Translations under genes and position numbers: made by a program
Part shown: positions 32,539 through 43,055 of the stretch, one piece after another
Layout of the letters: each line of letters begins with the position of its first letter
Numbering within the stretch: position 1 is the first letter of the stretch
The notes under the pieces: generated by a model
Told to the model about the DNA's origin: nothing
The model's input: only the letters and a program-made list of their open reading frames with translations
The model's database searches: none
From: Gordionus sp. m RMFG-2023
Taxonomy: Eukaryota > Nematomorpha > Gordioida > Chordodea > Parachordodidae
NCBI RefSeq assembly: GCF_954871325.1
Contig: NC_088776.1
Span: forward strand, 58,986,954 to 59,050,953
Direction: 5' to 3'
DNA length: 64,000 nt

Positions 32539-35500
32539 TTGAAAGAATTCAGTGAAGTAGTACAAGATAAAAATGAAACATTCAGTAATTGGGTAACCAG
32601 ATTATGTTTATTAAGTAATAAATGCAAATTTAGTAATTATGATAGAGCAATAGAGAGAATAAAAATATATTCAACCAATAAAGCTATACGTCAGAAAATT
32701 TCACATGTAGAAAGTTCAGATATTCATGAAATAATAAAAATAGGAAAGGGGATTGAGGATGATGAAGCTTATGACAAAATAATTAATAAAATTGATAATA
32801 TAAAAATAGAAGATACATCTGAAATAAAACAAATAGAAATGCGGAAGGTTAGTCAAGAGGATACGGATAGAAGGATGATGAAATACGATGATCGATATAG
32901 AGGAGTAGATGCACAAACGAATTACGTTCATAGAAATCAATGGAAGCCTAGATACCACAGTTATCAGAGATATAATTATCCAGAGAATAATTTCAATCCT
33001 CGTTTTCAAAACAATTTTAATCCTCGATATCAAAACAATTTTAATCCAAGATATACGAATAATTACGAGCCAAGATATCGAAATAATTATAATCCTAGAG
33101 TTAATAGTGGGTATAATGGATCGAGATCGTATAGTAATTTTATAAGATTCAACAATAAAAACAATTATAATAATAACTACAATAATTATAGATATAATAA
33201 TAATGATAATTACAAATATAATGAAAATAATTATAGAGATTATAGATATCAAAACGAATTAAGATACATCCTAAGATATAACAATAATCGTGATAATAGT
33301 CAGACAAGCAATAATAGATATAGAATCAATAATAATAATAATAATAATACAGGATATTCGAATAATATAAATACCGTCGATATAGAAGAAATAAAGGAGG
33401 AAAATAATGATAAAAAGGATCATAGTTTATTTAGCATTGATGTGAATAATATGGAGGATGATGCTTACAAAGTTACGATATACCTTAACGATATGCCGGT
33501 AGTAATGCAGATAGATACCGGGTCGCGCTTTTCAATATTACCGATTAAGATTGCTAGAAAGATAGGAATCAAAGTCTTAAATAAATCGGATACGAAACTT
33601 ACTGGCTATGATGGGAAAAGTATTAAAGTGCTAGGAATCGTTAAAATAAAAGTGAGATATGATGACAAAACTCAAAACTTAGATGCGTATGTAGTCGAAA
33701 GTGACAAGAATGCACTACTAGGAAGAACATGGATAAAAGTTTTTGGTAACATACTCAATAAATTCGTGAATCTAATCGAGGAAAATAATAATGATACGAT
33801 AGACAAATTAATAAAAGAATGTAGTTCAAGAATCAATAAAAAACCTATATATCGTAATGATGTTAAATTACATTTGACACAAGATGCTAAACCAAAGATT
33901 ATACCACCAAGACGCGTACCATATAAAAGACTTGATTTAATAACAAAAGAATTACAAAAATGGATTGATGATAAGATAATAGAACCGGTAGATGAAGTAC
34001 GATGGGCAAGTCCACTCACTCCAGTTTATAAAAGTGATGGATCATTGAGACTATGTGCTGATTTAAAAAATACGATAAACCCTGTATTAGAGGACTTTAA
34101 ATATCCGATACCACGTATTAATGATTTAATTTCGAAATTATCAAAAGGAAAAAAATTTACAAAGATTGACTTCAAAAACGCGTTTCTACAAATACCAATA
34201 CATAAAGAATCCAGAGATTTGCTTACAATATCAACGCACAAAGGTTATTTTAGATTCACGAGATTACCATTTGGTTTAAAAACATCATCAGCAATTTTTC
34301 AATGCACCATGGAGAAAATTTTCGGAGATATGAAAGATGTCATATTTTATATAGATGATTTATTAATAACGGGTGATAATGATGAAATACATCTGAACAA
34401 CATAAAAAAAGTTTTTGATAGAATAACAAAATATGGGCTTACATCAAATTTCAACAAGAGTGTGTTTGTGAAGAAGGAGATTAGATTTTTGGGACACGAT
34501 ATAGATGAAAATGGTATACATCCTAATGAAGACAAAATTAAAGCTATTACTAACATGCCAAAACCAACAACAAAAGAGGAATTAGCGACATTTTTAGGCA
34601 TGGCCAGTTATTATATAAAGTTTTTGTGCAACTTTGCAGACTTAGCTGATCCTTTGTACAAGATGGTTAACAAGGAAAAATGGATATGGGAAGATGTGCA
34701 CCAAAAGAGTTTTGATGATTTGAAAGCGTTGATTAGCAGTCCGCCGACTTTAAATTTTTACAATCCAGAATTGCCTATAGGAATTGCTACTGACGCTTCA
34801 AAAAAAGGATTAGGGGCAGTATTATTTCACATGGAAGGTGATGGTAAAGAGAAACCTATTGCATTCGCATCAAGAACTTTGTTAAAAGCTGAAACAAATT
34901 ATACAAATATCGAGAGAGAAGCTTTGTCTATAATATTTGCGGTAAAAAAATTTCAGGAATATTTAATTGGGACAAAATTTATGATAATAACAGATCACAA
35001 ACCACTAATATATTTATTTTCAAAAACACTCAAAGATAATACTTCAATATCAATGCGTTTACAGAAATGGAATTTAGCAATGGGAGCTTATGATTATACA
35101 ATAATACATAGACCGGGGAAACAAAACTTGGTGCCTGATTGTTTATCAAGATTACCATTGACAAATACAGATAATACTATAAAAAATATAGATGATAAAG
35201 AAATTGACAAATTATGGGACATACCAATAAACTTCAATCAATTAGTTAAAGAAACAAAGAAGGATAAAGAACTAATGGATATAATTGATAATATTAGAAA
35301 TAATGAACCAATAAAGAACAAAACATACAGAAACATGGAAATGGAATTGAGTTTGATAAAACATTGTCTATTTAAAGAAAACAGAATAATAATACCGCTG
35401 AACATGAGAAAAGAGATTTTACGCGAACTACATAAAGGACATTTAGGTGCAGGTAAAACGAAAATGTTGGCGAGAGATTATTTGTGGTGGCCTGGAATAA

Positions 35501-36324
35501 ACACGGAGATAGATCTAGAGGTAAAAAATTGTGATTTATGTAATAGATATGCGGATAACCCTCACAAAATACAAAATCCATGGGAACCAGCAACAAAGAT
35601 TTTCGAACGTGTACATATGGATTTTGCACAATTTGAAGACAACAATCTAATGGTATTTGTGGACGCGTATAGCAAATTTCCGATCATAAAACGAATGAAA
35701 AATATTACGACGGAATCAACTCTAAAAGAATTGATGAAAATTATAAGCTTATTCGGAATACCACACAAAATCGTGACGGACAATGGTACGAATTTTACTA
35801 GTCAATTATTTAAAAAGTTTTGTGAAGATTATGGCATAAAACACATACTTACAGCACCTCATCATCAACAATCGAATGGTCAATGTGAACGGATGATAAA
35901 AACTATGAAAATGAGTCTTAAAAGAAATATGGAAAGCAACACGAACATAGATTTGGATGTAGCTTTAGAGAAATTTTTGTTTAATTATAGAAATACGCCG
36001 AATGATACAACGAATATGATACCCAGTAAAGTAATGTTTTCAAGAACGATCAGGACCAAATGGGACTTAATCAAACCTGTGGAAGATAACGAGAATATGT
36101 TAAGAAGAAAAATATCAAAGAATAGAGAAATAGAAATAGGAGACAAGATTTGGTACAAGACGTTTAAAGAAAATATTTGGGATAAAGGAGTAATAGTACA
36201 AAAAGAAGGCAACTTGACATACAGAATAGACAATGGACATCATATTATCAGGAGACATTTGGATCAAATAAAAAAGAGAGCATCAATAAATAATACTGAA
36301 AAAATTTTTAGACAAACGATCTAA
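32539..36324 (+). CDS. gypsy gag-pol reading frame
   Basis: A 1261-codon frame. The gag part (NWVTRLCLLSNKCKF) is followed by a basic Asn/Tyr/Arg-rich stretch of about 150 residues where many relatives have a zinc knuckle. Then come the protease (MQIDTGSRFSILP), reverse transcriptase (RLPFGLKTSSAIFQ, and FYIDDLL with the catalytic Asp pair), RNase H (IATDASKKGLGAVL, TDHKPLIYLF), and integrase with its zinc-binding part (HKGHLGAGKTKM, CDLCNRY) and catalytic residues in HMDFAQF, VTDNGTNF and SNGQCERM. The order RT-RNaseH-integrase defines Ty3/gypsy. An additional short gag-side frame lies just upstream, starting at the end of the 5' LTR. Confidence 0.92.
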   Translation: MKEFSEVVQDKNETFSNWVTRLCLLSNKCKFSNYDRAIERIKIYSTNKAIRQKISHVESSDIHEIIKIGKGIEDDEAYDKIINKIDNIKIEDTSEIKQIEMRKVSQEDTDRRMMKYDDRYRGVDAQTNYVHRNQWKPRYHSYQRYNYPENNFNPRFQNNFNPRYQNNFNPRYTNNYEPRYRNNYNPRVNSGYNGSRSYSNFIRFNNKNNYNNNYNNYRYNNNDNYKYNENNYRDYRYQNELRYILRYNNNRDNSQTSNNRYRINNNNNNNTGYSNNINTVDIEEIKEENNDKKDHSLFSIDVNNMEDDAYKVTIYLNDMPVVMQIDTGSRFSILPIKIARKIGIKVLNKSDTKLTGYDGKSIKVLGIVKIKVRYDDKTQNLDAYVVESDKNALLGRTWIKVFGNILNKFVNLIEENNNDTIDKLIKECSSRINKKPIYRNDVKLHLTQDAKPKIIPPRRVPYKRLDLITKELQKWIDDKIIEPVDEVRWASPLTPVYKSDGSLRLCADLKNTINPVLEDFKYPIPRINDLISKLSKGKKFTKIDFKNAFLQIPIHKESRDLLTISTHKGYFRFTRLPFGLKTSSAIFQCTMEKIFGDMKDVIFYIDDLLITGDNDEIHLNNIKKVFDRITKYGLTSNFNKSVFVKKEIRFLGHDIDENGIHPNEDKIKAITNMPKPTTKEELATFLGMASYYIKFLCNFADLADPLYKMVNKEKWIWEDVHQKSFDDLKALISSPPTLNFYNPELPIGIATDASKKGLGAVLFHMEGDGKEKPIAFASRTLLKAETNYTNIEREALSIIFAVKKFQEYLIGTKFMIITDHKPLIYLFSKTLKDNTSISMRLQKWNLAMGAYDYTIIHRPGKQNLVPDCLSRLPLTNTDNTIKNIDDKEIDKLWDIPINFNQLVKETKKDKELMDIIDNIRNNEPIKNKTYRNMEMELSLIKHCLFKENRIIIPLNMRKEILRELHKGHLGAGKTKMLARDYLWWPGINTEIDLEVKNCDLCNRYADNPHKIQNPWEPATKIFERVHMDFAQFEDNNLMVFVDAYSKFPIIKRMKNITTESTLKELMKIISLFGIPHKIVTDNGTNFTSQLFKKFCEDYGIKHILTAPHHQQSNGQCERMIKTMKMSLKRNMESNTNIDLDVALEKFLFNYRNTPNDTTNMIPSKVMFSRTIRTKWDLIKPVEDNENMLRRKISKNREIEIGDKIWYKTFKENIWDKGVIVQKEGNLTYRIDNGHHIIRRHLDQIKKRASINNTEKIFRQTI

Positions 36325-36394
36325 ACGATATACTCTCGATGATAGGAAAGAACACTCAAGCTTTCGAAGGAAGAAATTTAAAAAGAAGAGGAAA

Positions 36395-36715
36395 TGTTAA
36401 ATATAATTGAATATTATAATTTTTGTTTAAAAGGTCTAAAATTGAATATTATAATTTTTGTTTAAAAGGTCTAAAATTGAATATTGTATTTTTTAGTTTA
36501 AAAGGTCAGTGATAAGAAAAAGTAAAATGAAATTGTAAAGGACATATATATTTTGTTTATATGTAAATACGCTATTATAAAAAATGTATATAAAGACAAG
36601 AATTTTGTATATAGATAGTCATAATAAAATTAAATTTAAAAATCAAAAAAAAGAGTTAACAAATTAATTTAATCTTTTTATACTATTTTAGTACCTGCCT
36701 TCCGTGTGTTTATCA
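36395..36715 (+). repeat. 3' LTR of the young gypsy element
   Basis: 321 bp, nearly identical to the 5' LTR; preceded by a polypurine tract and followed by GCCTC. Confidence 0.95.
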
Positions 36716-36720
36716 GCCTC

Positions 36721-38555
36721 TAATTTAGAATTCTCTGACCGCCCGCCATTAGTCTCAAATTTTTTACCCGTCTTTAAAAAAATTTAACCCACGCATAAAT
36801 ATTTAAATAAGCTCATTCTTTCAATTTTTTGCATCTAAAAAAATGATTTAGTTTTAGCGATATATTCTTTAATAAAATATAAAAAATCATTTTTAAAAAA
36901 AATCATTTTTAAAAAAAATCAAATGACGCGTTTTAGAGGTATAGAGATATCGAAGCATGATGTCTTTCTTTGAGCTAACAGGTACATAAAATATTTAAAA
37001 AATTTCAAGCATATATAAATAAGATAAAAAATATTTGTATGAAATTCTGTTCTATTTGATATATTTTTATTTTTAATAAGAAATATAAACAAATTTTTGA
37101 TTAAACAAGCCTCAATATTAGTGCACTATTAATAATGATTTTAAGAAAGTAAATTAAAATTATACAAAATCAATGTGCGATTTGAAAATACCGATTTCCA
37201 AATAGAATAAAACAAAATAAAAGAAAAGAAAATAATAAAATTAAATTATGCATAGTGGTTAAAATTTATAAATTTAATTATACAAAATTAATGTGTAATA
37301 TGGTTATCCCAATTCCCAAATAGAATAAATCAGAAAATAATAAGATAAAGCATAATGGTTAAAAATTTTTTAAAAATATTTATAAGGTCAGTTATTATAA
37401 TAAAATGTTAATTTTTATCTGAATCAAATATTCCAGCTACTGGCTAAACAAAATATAATAACATATATTTATATATAAATATTTTTTATAATATAAATTT
37501 TATAAAATTTTAATATTTTCCACTTTCCAAAATTAGATTTTAAAAACAAACCACAATAATTATATTTAATTATAAAGTTCAATATGATGATGAACCTTAG
37601 AAAAGTTGCGATTGTTATAATAATTATTTTTATACTTCTTCAAATTTTTTTTTAAAAACAAATAGGTAAAAATATATATTGTAACACATGTTAAATATTA
37701 AGACTTCACTGAAGATTTACCATTAAAAAATGACTATTGCCATTATCGTTATTTTTAAATATTTTGGATTTATTTTAAAGCAAATAAGTTAAAATATTAT
37801 GAAAATTTCAGTGAAAATATACTATTGAAAATGGAATAATTGTTAATCGTATTTTAAATTCTCATTTTACCTCATTCTTCATATCGAATATATTTTTGGT
37901 TAAAGTTTTTCCTTCAGCTTAAATGATCCTGCTAATATCATTCGCTATTTATTTACCTTTATCAAGTTTCATGCCTTTTGGATAACTTATTTACATATAT
38001 CATAATTTTTAAACTGTCATAACTAACCGAGATCATTACGAGTTTTAAAGGGATAACTAAAAAATCATGGTTTTAAATTAAGGAATAATAACACGTCTCT
38101 ACGTTTTAATTATGATAAAGTCTTATTTTTAGACCCGCTTTACGCTCGTTTTTTTAAAGCTACATATCATTTTCAAGGATTACGAAAGGTGCTAGATTTT
38201 TTTTTTGATTTAACTTTTGCTGATTTTATAACTAAACTATTGCTAAATTTCAGAAATGAGGATGAATGGCTAGAAAATCTTTTTCTATATACACCTTCAC
38301 GGTGCCCGACGATTCTTAACAATCCATAACCCACCAAATTAAGTATGTCATATTTATTATTGCCCTTTATCTTCAAGAAAACAGCTCTTTATCCCCGATA
38401 CATACCTAAAAAACAATTTGATTTCCAAGAAAGTAGATAATCTTTATATAAGAAGCGCTTGCATGATAATATCTACTCATGATTCATTAAGTGAATAATC
38501 CTACGATACATATATACAGCAGAACAATTTTTCCTGAGGGTAGTAGGCCTTTAAG
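36721..38555. other. AT-rich spacer, no gene seen
   Basis: Includes a duplicated phrase AAAATCATTTTTAAAAAAAA near 36890-36920 and a pair of related segments at 37160-37240 and 37270-37350 (AAATTAATGTGTAATATGG, CCCAATTCCCAAATAGAATA). No coding frame was supported. Confidence 0.4.
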
Positions 38556-38559
38556 GTCA

Positions 38560-39015
38560 GTAGGCTAGGGGTAGTATAAATTTATTGGGGTGTCTATTAA
38601 ATCTTTAGATGAAAGGGGGCAAAATTTATTGTTGTAATAATTAATACTTTTATTTAAGACCTATGATATTACTTAAAATCGACAAAATTTATATATTGCA
38701 CACAATTACAGACATTATTTTCCAAATAAAAATAATATCTGGATAATTTTTCGTTATCCTTCTAAATTTAACTATAAACGGTTTAACAAAAAATTCTATT
38801 AGCAAACTCATATTTATTCCAAATAATATACAATAATAATGCATTCATTGTAAATGAGAAGGTTTTTATTTAAATAATTCACTTTACAATATTTTGATAG
38901 TTGGTAGTAGAGCATTAATAATTTAAGTCACTCCTTTTAAAATTTATAAATGGAGGTAGGTATAAGTTTTTGAGCGGGAAAGGGGGCTTGTATTCCACGA
39001 ATATCCTTTCATTTA
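38560..39015. repeat. Dispersed repeat R550, copy 2
   Basis: Aligns with 21085-21580 through AAAATTTATTGTTGTAA, TTTTCCAAATAAA, GCATTCATTGTAA, ATAGTTGGTAGTAGAG and the G-rich end GGAAAGGGGGCTTG. It runs directly into an old LINE copy, so it might be LINE 5' sequence, but the copy at 21 kb has no LINE after it. Confidence 0.6.
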
Positions 39016-40165
39016 GACACTGGGTATATCAAGCTCTACCAAAAATATCCAACCTTATAAAATGGCCTAATACACCCAAACAAATAAAATATCTCAATAT
39101 CCCAATATCCCTCCAACCTCATTCCATATATGTATCTCAATTCATTCCAGAAAAATGAGAAAGACTATCCTTTCCTTTCATCGAGATTTGACAGGTCATA
39201 AATATACGTTTTATATTCCTTCAGGATATTTCCTCTCTTCTCATGTCCTATTCTAACAACCAACCTTTTTATAAAAAATTTAATAGATAATAAAACTTAG
39301 TTTCGTTTCTCCAATTTTTGCTGCTACGCTAATTTTACTTCAAAAGCCCTATGATGATATTCCGACCATTGGTTCTTTTCGACGCCTATTGCTAAAATCA
39401 TATCTATAAGGAACATGAAGCATCATGTCATTTCAGACTTTTCCAACTAGGTATTGGAATTTATGGTGGCTTTTAAGTTGATCTACATCTTACAGGAATA
39501 CAGTGAGAAAATCAACTTATAAATTAATCTTTAAGAATTCACTAATGGTTACAATATCCTTTCCCAGCATTCCTAGCTAATTTCCTTATGTACCCTTTGT
39601 CCTGGTTACACAAATTTATTTTCATTTATGGTACCATACGCTATCTGAATTGCAATTCTCTACATATAAAATTTAACTTATCGAGGGTCAAAAGGGTGAT
39701 ATACTTATATTCTTATTTCAGTCTGCATCTCAATAATATAGTAATTACATATTGTTCTTAATTATACTATTGAAGTCAATCAATCTGTGAACTTAATCAT
39801 GATAATTATCTTCCTTTCTAAATGGCTCTGATCATTAGTTTCTGGAAGCTATTCCCTTATTTGGATTTTCAACTAAATCAAAATGATATCACCTAAGCCA
39901 TATATATACGTTTTGTTTGATAACCCAACTTTACACTTGCTCAATGTACAGTATTTATGACGGAAATGGAAACATAACTTTATTGTAGCACTTGAAAATG
40001 ACATATAGTTAGACAAATCTTATGTAATTAAAAGCTTTGAGATAAACTCAAATGCTCTCAATTTAGAACATCTAGGTCTTTTAAAAGCTTTGAGATAAAC
40101 TCAAATGCTCTCAGTTCTAGATCCTCTAGGTCTTTTAAGATTTAATGGAAAACGTCCTAATAGGA
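39016..40165 (+). mobile_element. Old LINE copy, same family as the 60-kb LINE
   Basis: Scattered frames match the non-LTR element at 59.8-63 kb: LIKWPNTPKQIKYLNIP (39050-39100), LILLQKPYDDIPTIGSFRRL near 39330-39390 opposite ALQKPNKDIRPIAIG-type sequence of the family, YFHLWYHTLSEL (39615-39650), and LIEGQKGDI near 39680, which stands where QQGDPLG lies in relatives. It is very decayed. A 57-bp tandem duplication (AAGCTTTGAGATAAACTCAA) sits at 40029-40138. The copy appears to be cut by the gypsy element at 40.2-43.1 kb. Confidence 0.5.
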
Positions 40166-40209
40166 TTTCTCCAGTTCCTTGGAATAATGATAAAATCCTG
40201 ATCTGATTT

Positions 40210-43055
40210 TTCGATTCTATTTTTAATATACAATATACATAATTAATCATTTATTAATTTATTACATTTCCTTCAAACAATTTAAAGTTAGATTTCTTCA
40301 ATAAACCTCTTTGTAGGTTTACGGTTTCTTGATGAGCAACGTAATGTGGTATTTGTATTTGTGTTTGTATTTGCTTCATTCACTGGCACAACCATTTCTG
40401 TAACTTCCAAAGAACTTTCATGATTTGGGATAACTAAACGATTTCTTAACTGATCTGCATGCTTTCGTAATGTTTTCCCGGAAGATTCAACAATATAAGA
40501 ATAAAGTCCTATTCTTTTTTTAATTACTCCCTCTCTCCAACCATTGGTATTTTCATTATTTAACCATTTAGGTTGTGAGATTTCAAATTCTCTTTCCTTT
40601 GAATGTAAATCATGATGAAGGCTTTGTTTATCATTAGCCCTTACTATTTCGTGTTCGGCATTTGGTCGGATCCAATCCAGACTTGTTTTCAATTGCCTCC
40701 CAAACATAATTTTAGCAGGAGATCTCCCTGTGGAACTATGCTCTCCCAATCGGTAGGTTGTTAAAACCTGTGTCATAGCTTCTTCGGGATCGCTAATTGA
40801 ATCTCTCGTTGCATAATACCGACCTTTCAAAGTTCGTACTGTACGTTCAGCTAATCCATTAGTTTTTGGATGATAGGGTGCCGAACGTATATGACGTATG
40901 TTATTTAAATCACAATACCTACGGAATTCCCCTGATAAAAAAAGTGGTCCTTTGTCTGACACACTGTACTTGGGTATTCCAAACCTAGAAAACCATTTAT
41001 TTAGTCGTTTTATCATAGCATCAGCAGAGGTATTCTGCATTAGATCAACTTCTAACCATGGTCTATTTTTCTGGCATCCAGAACATATTTTGATAAAATT
41101 TTCTATATCAACATCACATCTGGGCCACCAACAATACAATCTAAAAATAGATTTCATTACATTTTCCCCAGGATGTCCCCAGTGAATCATTCCTAACACT
41201 GCATTTCTTAATTTATTAGGAATAACGAATCTCCCATTCCATTCTATAATATTACGATTGACAGAAAGCTCTTCCCGTCGATTATAAAAATTAACTATTT
41301 CTTTATCTTTATGACGATCAAAGTTTCGCCAACTTTGCTGAATATGTATTGCTACTTTTTTTAATATTAAATCTTGCTTCGACTCTTTTCGCAGAATATT
41401 TTCTGACAATTGCATATCATCCAAATTAATACTTCGAATATCCAAAGCATGTTTAGAATCTTGATTCTCTTCCGAAATTTCTTGGTGTTTATTAATCAAA
41501 TCTCGAATTCTAGAATCTAGTGTTATGCAACATTTTTCTTTTTCAATATTGTTGACCAAATTGCGTACTTGTTTAATCATAACCTGACGAGGCATTTCTA
41601 AATTGAATGCTATAATCCATGGTAATCCGAAAAGAGGCACCCCAGTTGTATTCATTATTACCACTATTAGAGTCCTTGTCTGTGATCCAATCCTAACATT
41701 GACTTGGGTCTCGCCCTTGACGTCTAACGGATGATCACCATATGCAGTCAATGGACTGGTTGGCCTAATTTTTGGTCGCCCAATACTTGTCCATATATCA
41801 ATTCCTATCAATGACGCTTGTGCACCAGTGTCAAAATCAAATTCAACATCTAACCCATTTATCTCTGCAGTTAGTTTTGCTCGATTCTCTCGATTTTGTT
41901 GAATCTTCCAAATATTATGAATAGAATCACTTGATGACACTCTTATATAATTTAAATTCTTTGATTTACAGCAAACTGCAAAATGACCAATTTTTTTATA
42001 TTTATTACATGCCGCATTTGTAGCCGGACATCTCACTTCTCGGTTATGAATAAAACCACATTTATAACATTTAAGTTTATTATAATCTTTATCATTATTA
42101 TATTTGTAGTTATTATACTCTTTATCAAATGTATTATTATACTTGACTTTATTATAGCCTTTATCAATTGTAGTCGTCGTTTTTATTGGATGTTTATAAT
42201 TATTATCATTATCATTTCTTTTGTTATTAACATTTATCTTATTAACAACTGGCATATTTTTATTTGCCATTTCTTTATCTGCTCGCTCAGAAGCTAATGC
42301 CAGATCAAGAATAAATTGAAAAGTCAGTACATTATTATCTCTATCAAGACCGTCGGGATATAGAGCTCTAAGATCTCTTTCCAATCCCGGTATTTCCATG
42401 CCAACCATAAACTGATCACGTAAACGCTCGTCAATATCATTAAGATAATGACAACGCTTTCCAATTGTTCTAATTTTATTTGCAAATTCAGTTATGGTTT
42501 CAGTTGTTCTCCGTAATCTAACGAAATCAAATCTAGAAGCAAAAGCTGTTGACGTCGGTTTAAATAGTTTAAAACATATTGACTTAATTTCCTTAAAAGA
42601 TAAAGTTTCGATCGAATCAGGATAACAAAAACGGTCCACCAACTCAATATTCTTATTGCCAAAAAATGTTAAAAATATATCTTTATATTGACATTCAGAT
42701 GGGCTTACGTTTTTTAACCGAAAACTGGCTTCCCATTGAGAAAAATATCTGTGAATAGAAGTATCCAACTCGAATTTATCAAATTTAATCGTAGATAAAT
42801 CCGCTATTTTTTTTGAATCTCCATTTAAGGAATTATTTTCTCCATTTAAGGAATTATTATCTCCATTTAAGGAATTATTTTCTCCATTTATCGTCGCCAT
42901 TTGTAGTAATACCAACTACTAATTTATAAACAATACGACTACTAATTTATATTTAAATTTATTTTTGATATCAAATATTTATTTCTATTTTTCGAATGTT
43001 CGATTCTATTTTTAATATACAATATACATAATTAATCATTTATTAATTTATTACA
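40210..43055 (-). mobile_element. Second Ty3/gypsy element, broken
   Basis: Lies on the minus strand. A direct repeat of about 56 bp (starting TGTAATAAATTAATAAATG on the minus strand) marks the LTR edge at 43055 and recurs at 40266, preceded there by a purine tract (GAAGGAAA). One long frame (42915-40288, 875 codons) holds gag, a Cys/His finger, an aspartic protease and integrase parts. Reverse transcriptase and RNase H were not recognised. The element is broken, with about two breaks, and is of moderate age. It appears to be inserted in an older LINE. Confidence 0.8.
40288..42915 (-). CDS. gypsy gag-protease-integrase-like frame of the broken element
   Basis: The N-terminus carries four copies of a short Asn-rich repeat (NGENNSLNGD). 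Next is a retrotransposon gag domain (KFELDTSIHRYFSQWEASF, with FDFVRLRRTTETITEFANKI), a Cys/His finger region (KCYKCGFIHNREVRC and CNKYKKIGHFAVCC), and the protease (VEFDFDTGAQASLIG). The integrase zinc-binding region (HWGHPGENVMKSI, CSGCQKNRP) and core pieces (SVSDKGPLF, NGLAERTVRTLKGRYY) follow. It differs clearly from the young element at 32 kb in having a Cys/His finger. Fossil frame; no statement is made about expression. Confidence 0.85.
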   Translation of the reverse strand: MVLLQMATINGENNSLNGDNNSLNGENNSLNGDSKKIADLSTIKFDKFELDTSIHRYFSQWEASFRLKNVSPSECQYKDIFLTFFGNKNIELVDRFCYPDSIETLSFKEIKSICFKLFKPTSTAFASRFDFVRLRRTTETITEFANKIRTIGKRCHYLNDIDERLRDQFMVGMEIPGLERDLRALYPDGLDRDNNVLTFQFILDLALASERADKEMANKNMPVVNKINVNNKRNDNDNNYKHPIKTTTTIDKGYNKVKYNNTFDKEYNNYKYNNDKDYNKLKCYKCGFIHNREVRCPATNAACNKYKKIGHFAVCCKSKNLNYIRVSSSDSIHNIWKIQQNRENRAKLTAEINGLDVEFDFDTGAQASLIGIDIWTSIGRPKIRPTSPLTAYGDHPLDVKGETQVNVRIGSQTRTLIVVIMNTTGVPLFGLPWIIAFNLEMPRQVMIKQVRNLVNNIEKEKCCITLDSRIRDLINKHQEISEENQDSKHALDIRSINLDDMQLSENILRKESKQDLILKKVAIHIQQSWRNFDRHKDKEIVNFYNRREELSVNRNIIEWNGRFVIPNKLRNAVLGMIHWGHPGENVMKSIFRLYCWWPRCDVDIENFIKICSGCQKNRPWLEVDLMQNTSADAMIKRLNKWFSRFGIPKYSVSDKGPLFLSGEFRRYCDLNNIRHIRSAPYHPKTNGLAERTVRTLKGRYYATRDSISDPEEAMTQVLTTYRLGEHSSTGRSPAKIMFGRQLKTSLDWIRPNAEHEIVRANDKQSLHHDLHSKEREFEISQPKWLNNENTNGWREGVIKKRIGLYSYIVESSGKTLRKHADQLRNRLVIPNHESSLEVTEMVVPVNEANTNTNTNTTLRCSSRNRKPTKRFIEEI

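Larger units (their letters stand above)
31872..36720 (+). mobile_element. Ty3/gypsy LTR retrotransposon, young and nearly whole
   Basis: 5' LTR 31877-32198 and 3' LTR 36395-36715, both starting TGTTAAATATAATTG and ending GTGTTTATCA. They differ by about one substitution and one A in a homopolymer, so the insertion is recent. GCCTC flanks both sides (31872-31876 and 36716-36720), a clean 5-bp target duplication. A primer-binding-like TGGTGGCAGC follows the 5' LTR, and a purine tract (AAGAAGAGGAAA) precedes the 3' LTR. Parts in order are gag, protease, reverse transcriptase, RNase H and integrase. It looks whole or nearly so, with at most one or two breaks. Confidence 0.95.

Noticed and set aside
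32716-33252. 178-codon minus-strand Ile-rich frame
   Set aside because: Shadow of the Asn/Tyr-rich part of the gypsy frame.
33672-36233. Several minus-strand frames of 70-115 codons
   Set aside because: All lie antisense within the gypsy polyprotein and have no motifs.
41983-42297. 104-codon plus-strand Ile/Phe-rich frame
   Set aside because: Antisense shadow of the gag/finger region of the second gypsy element.
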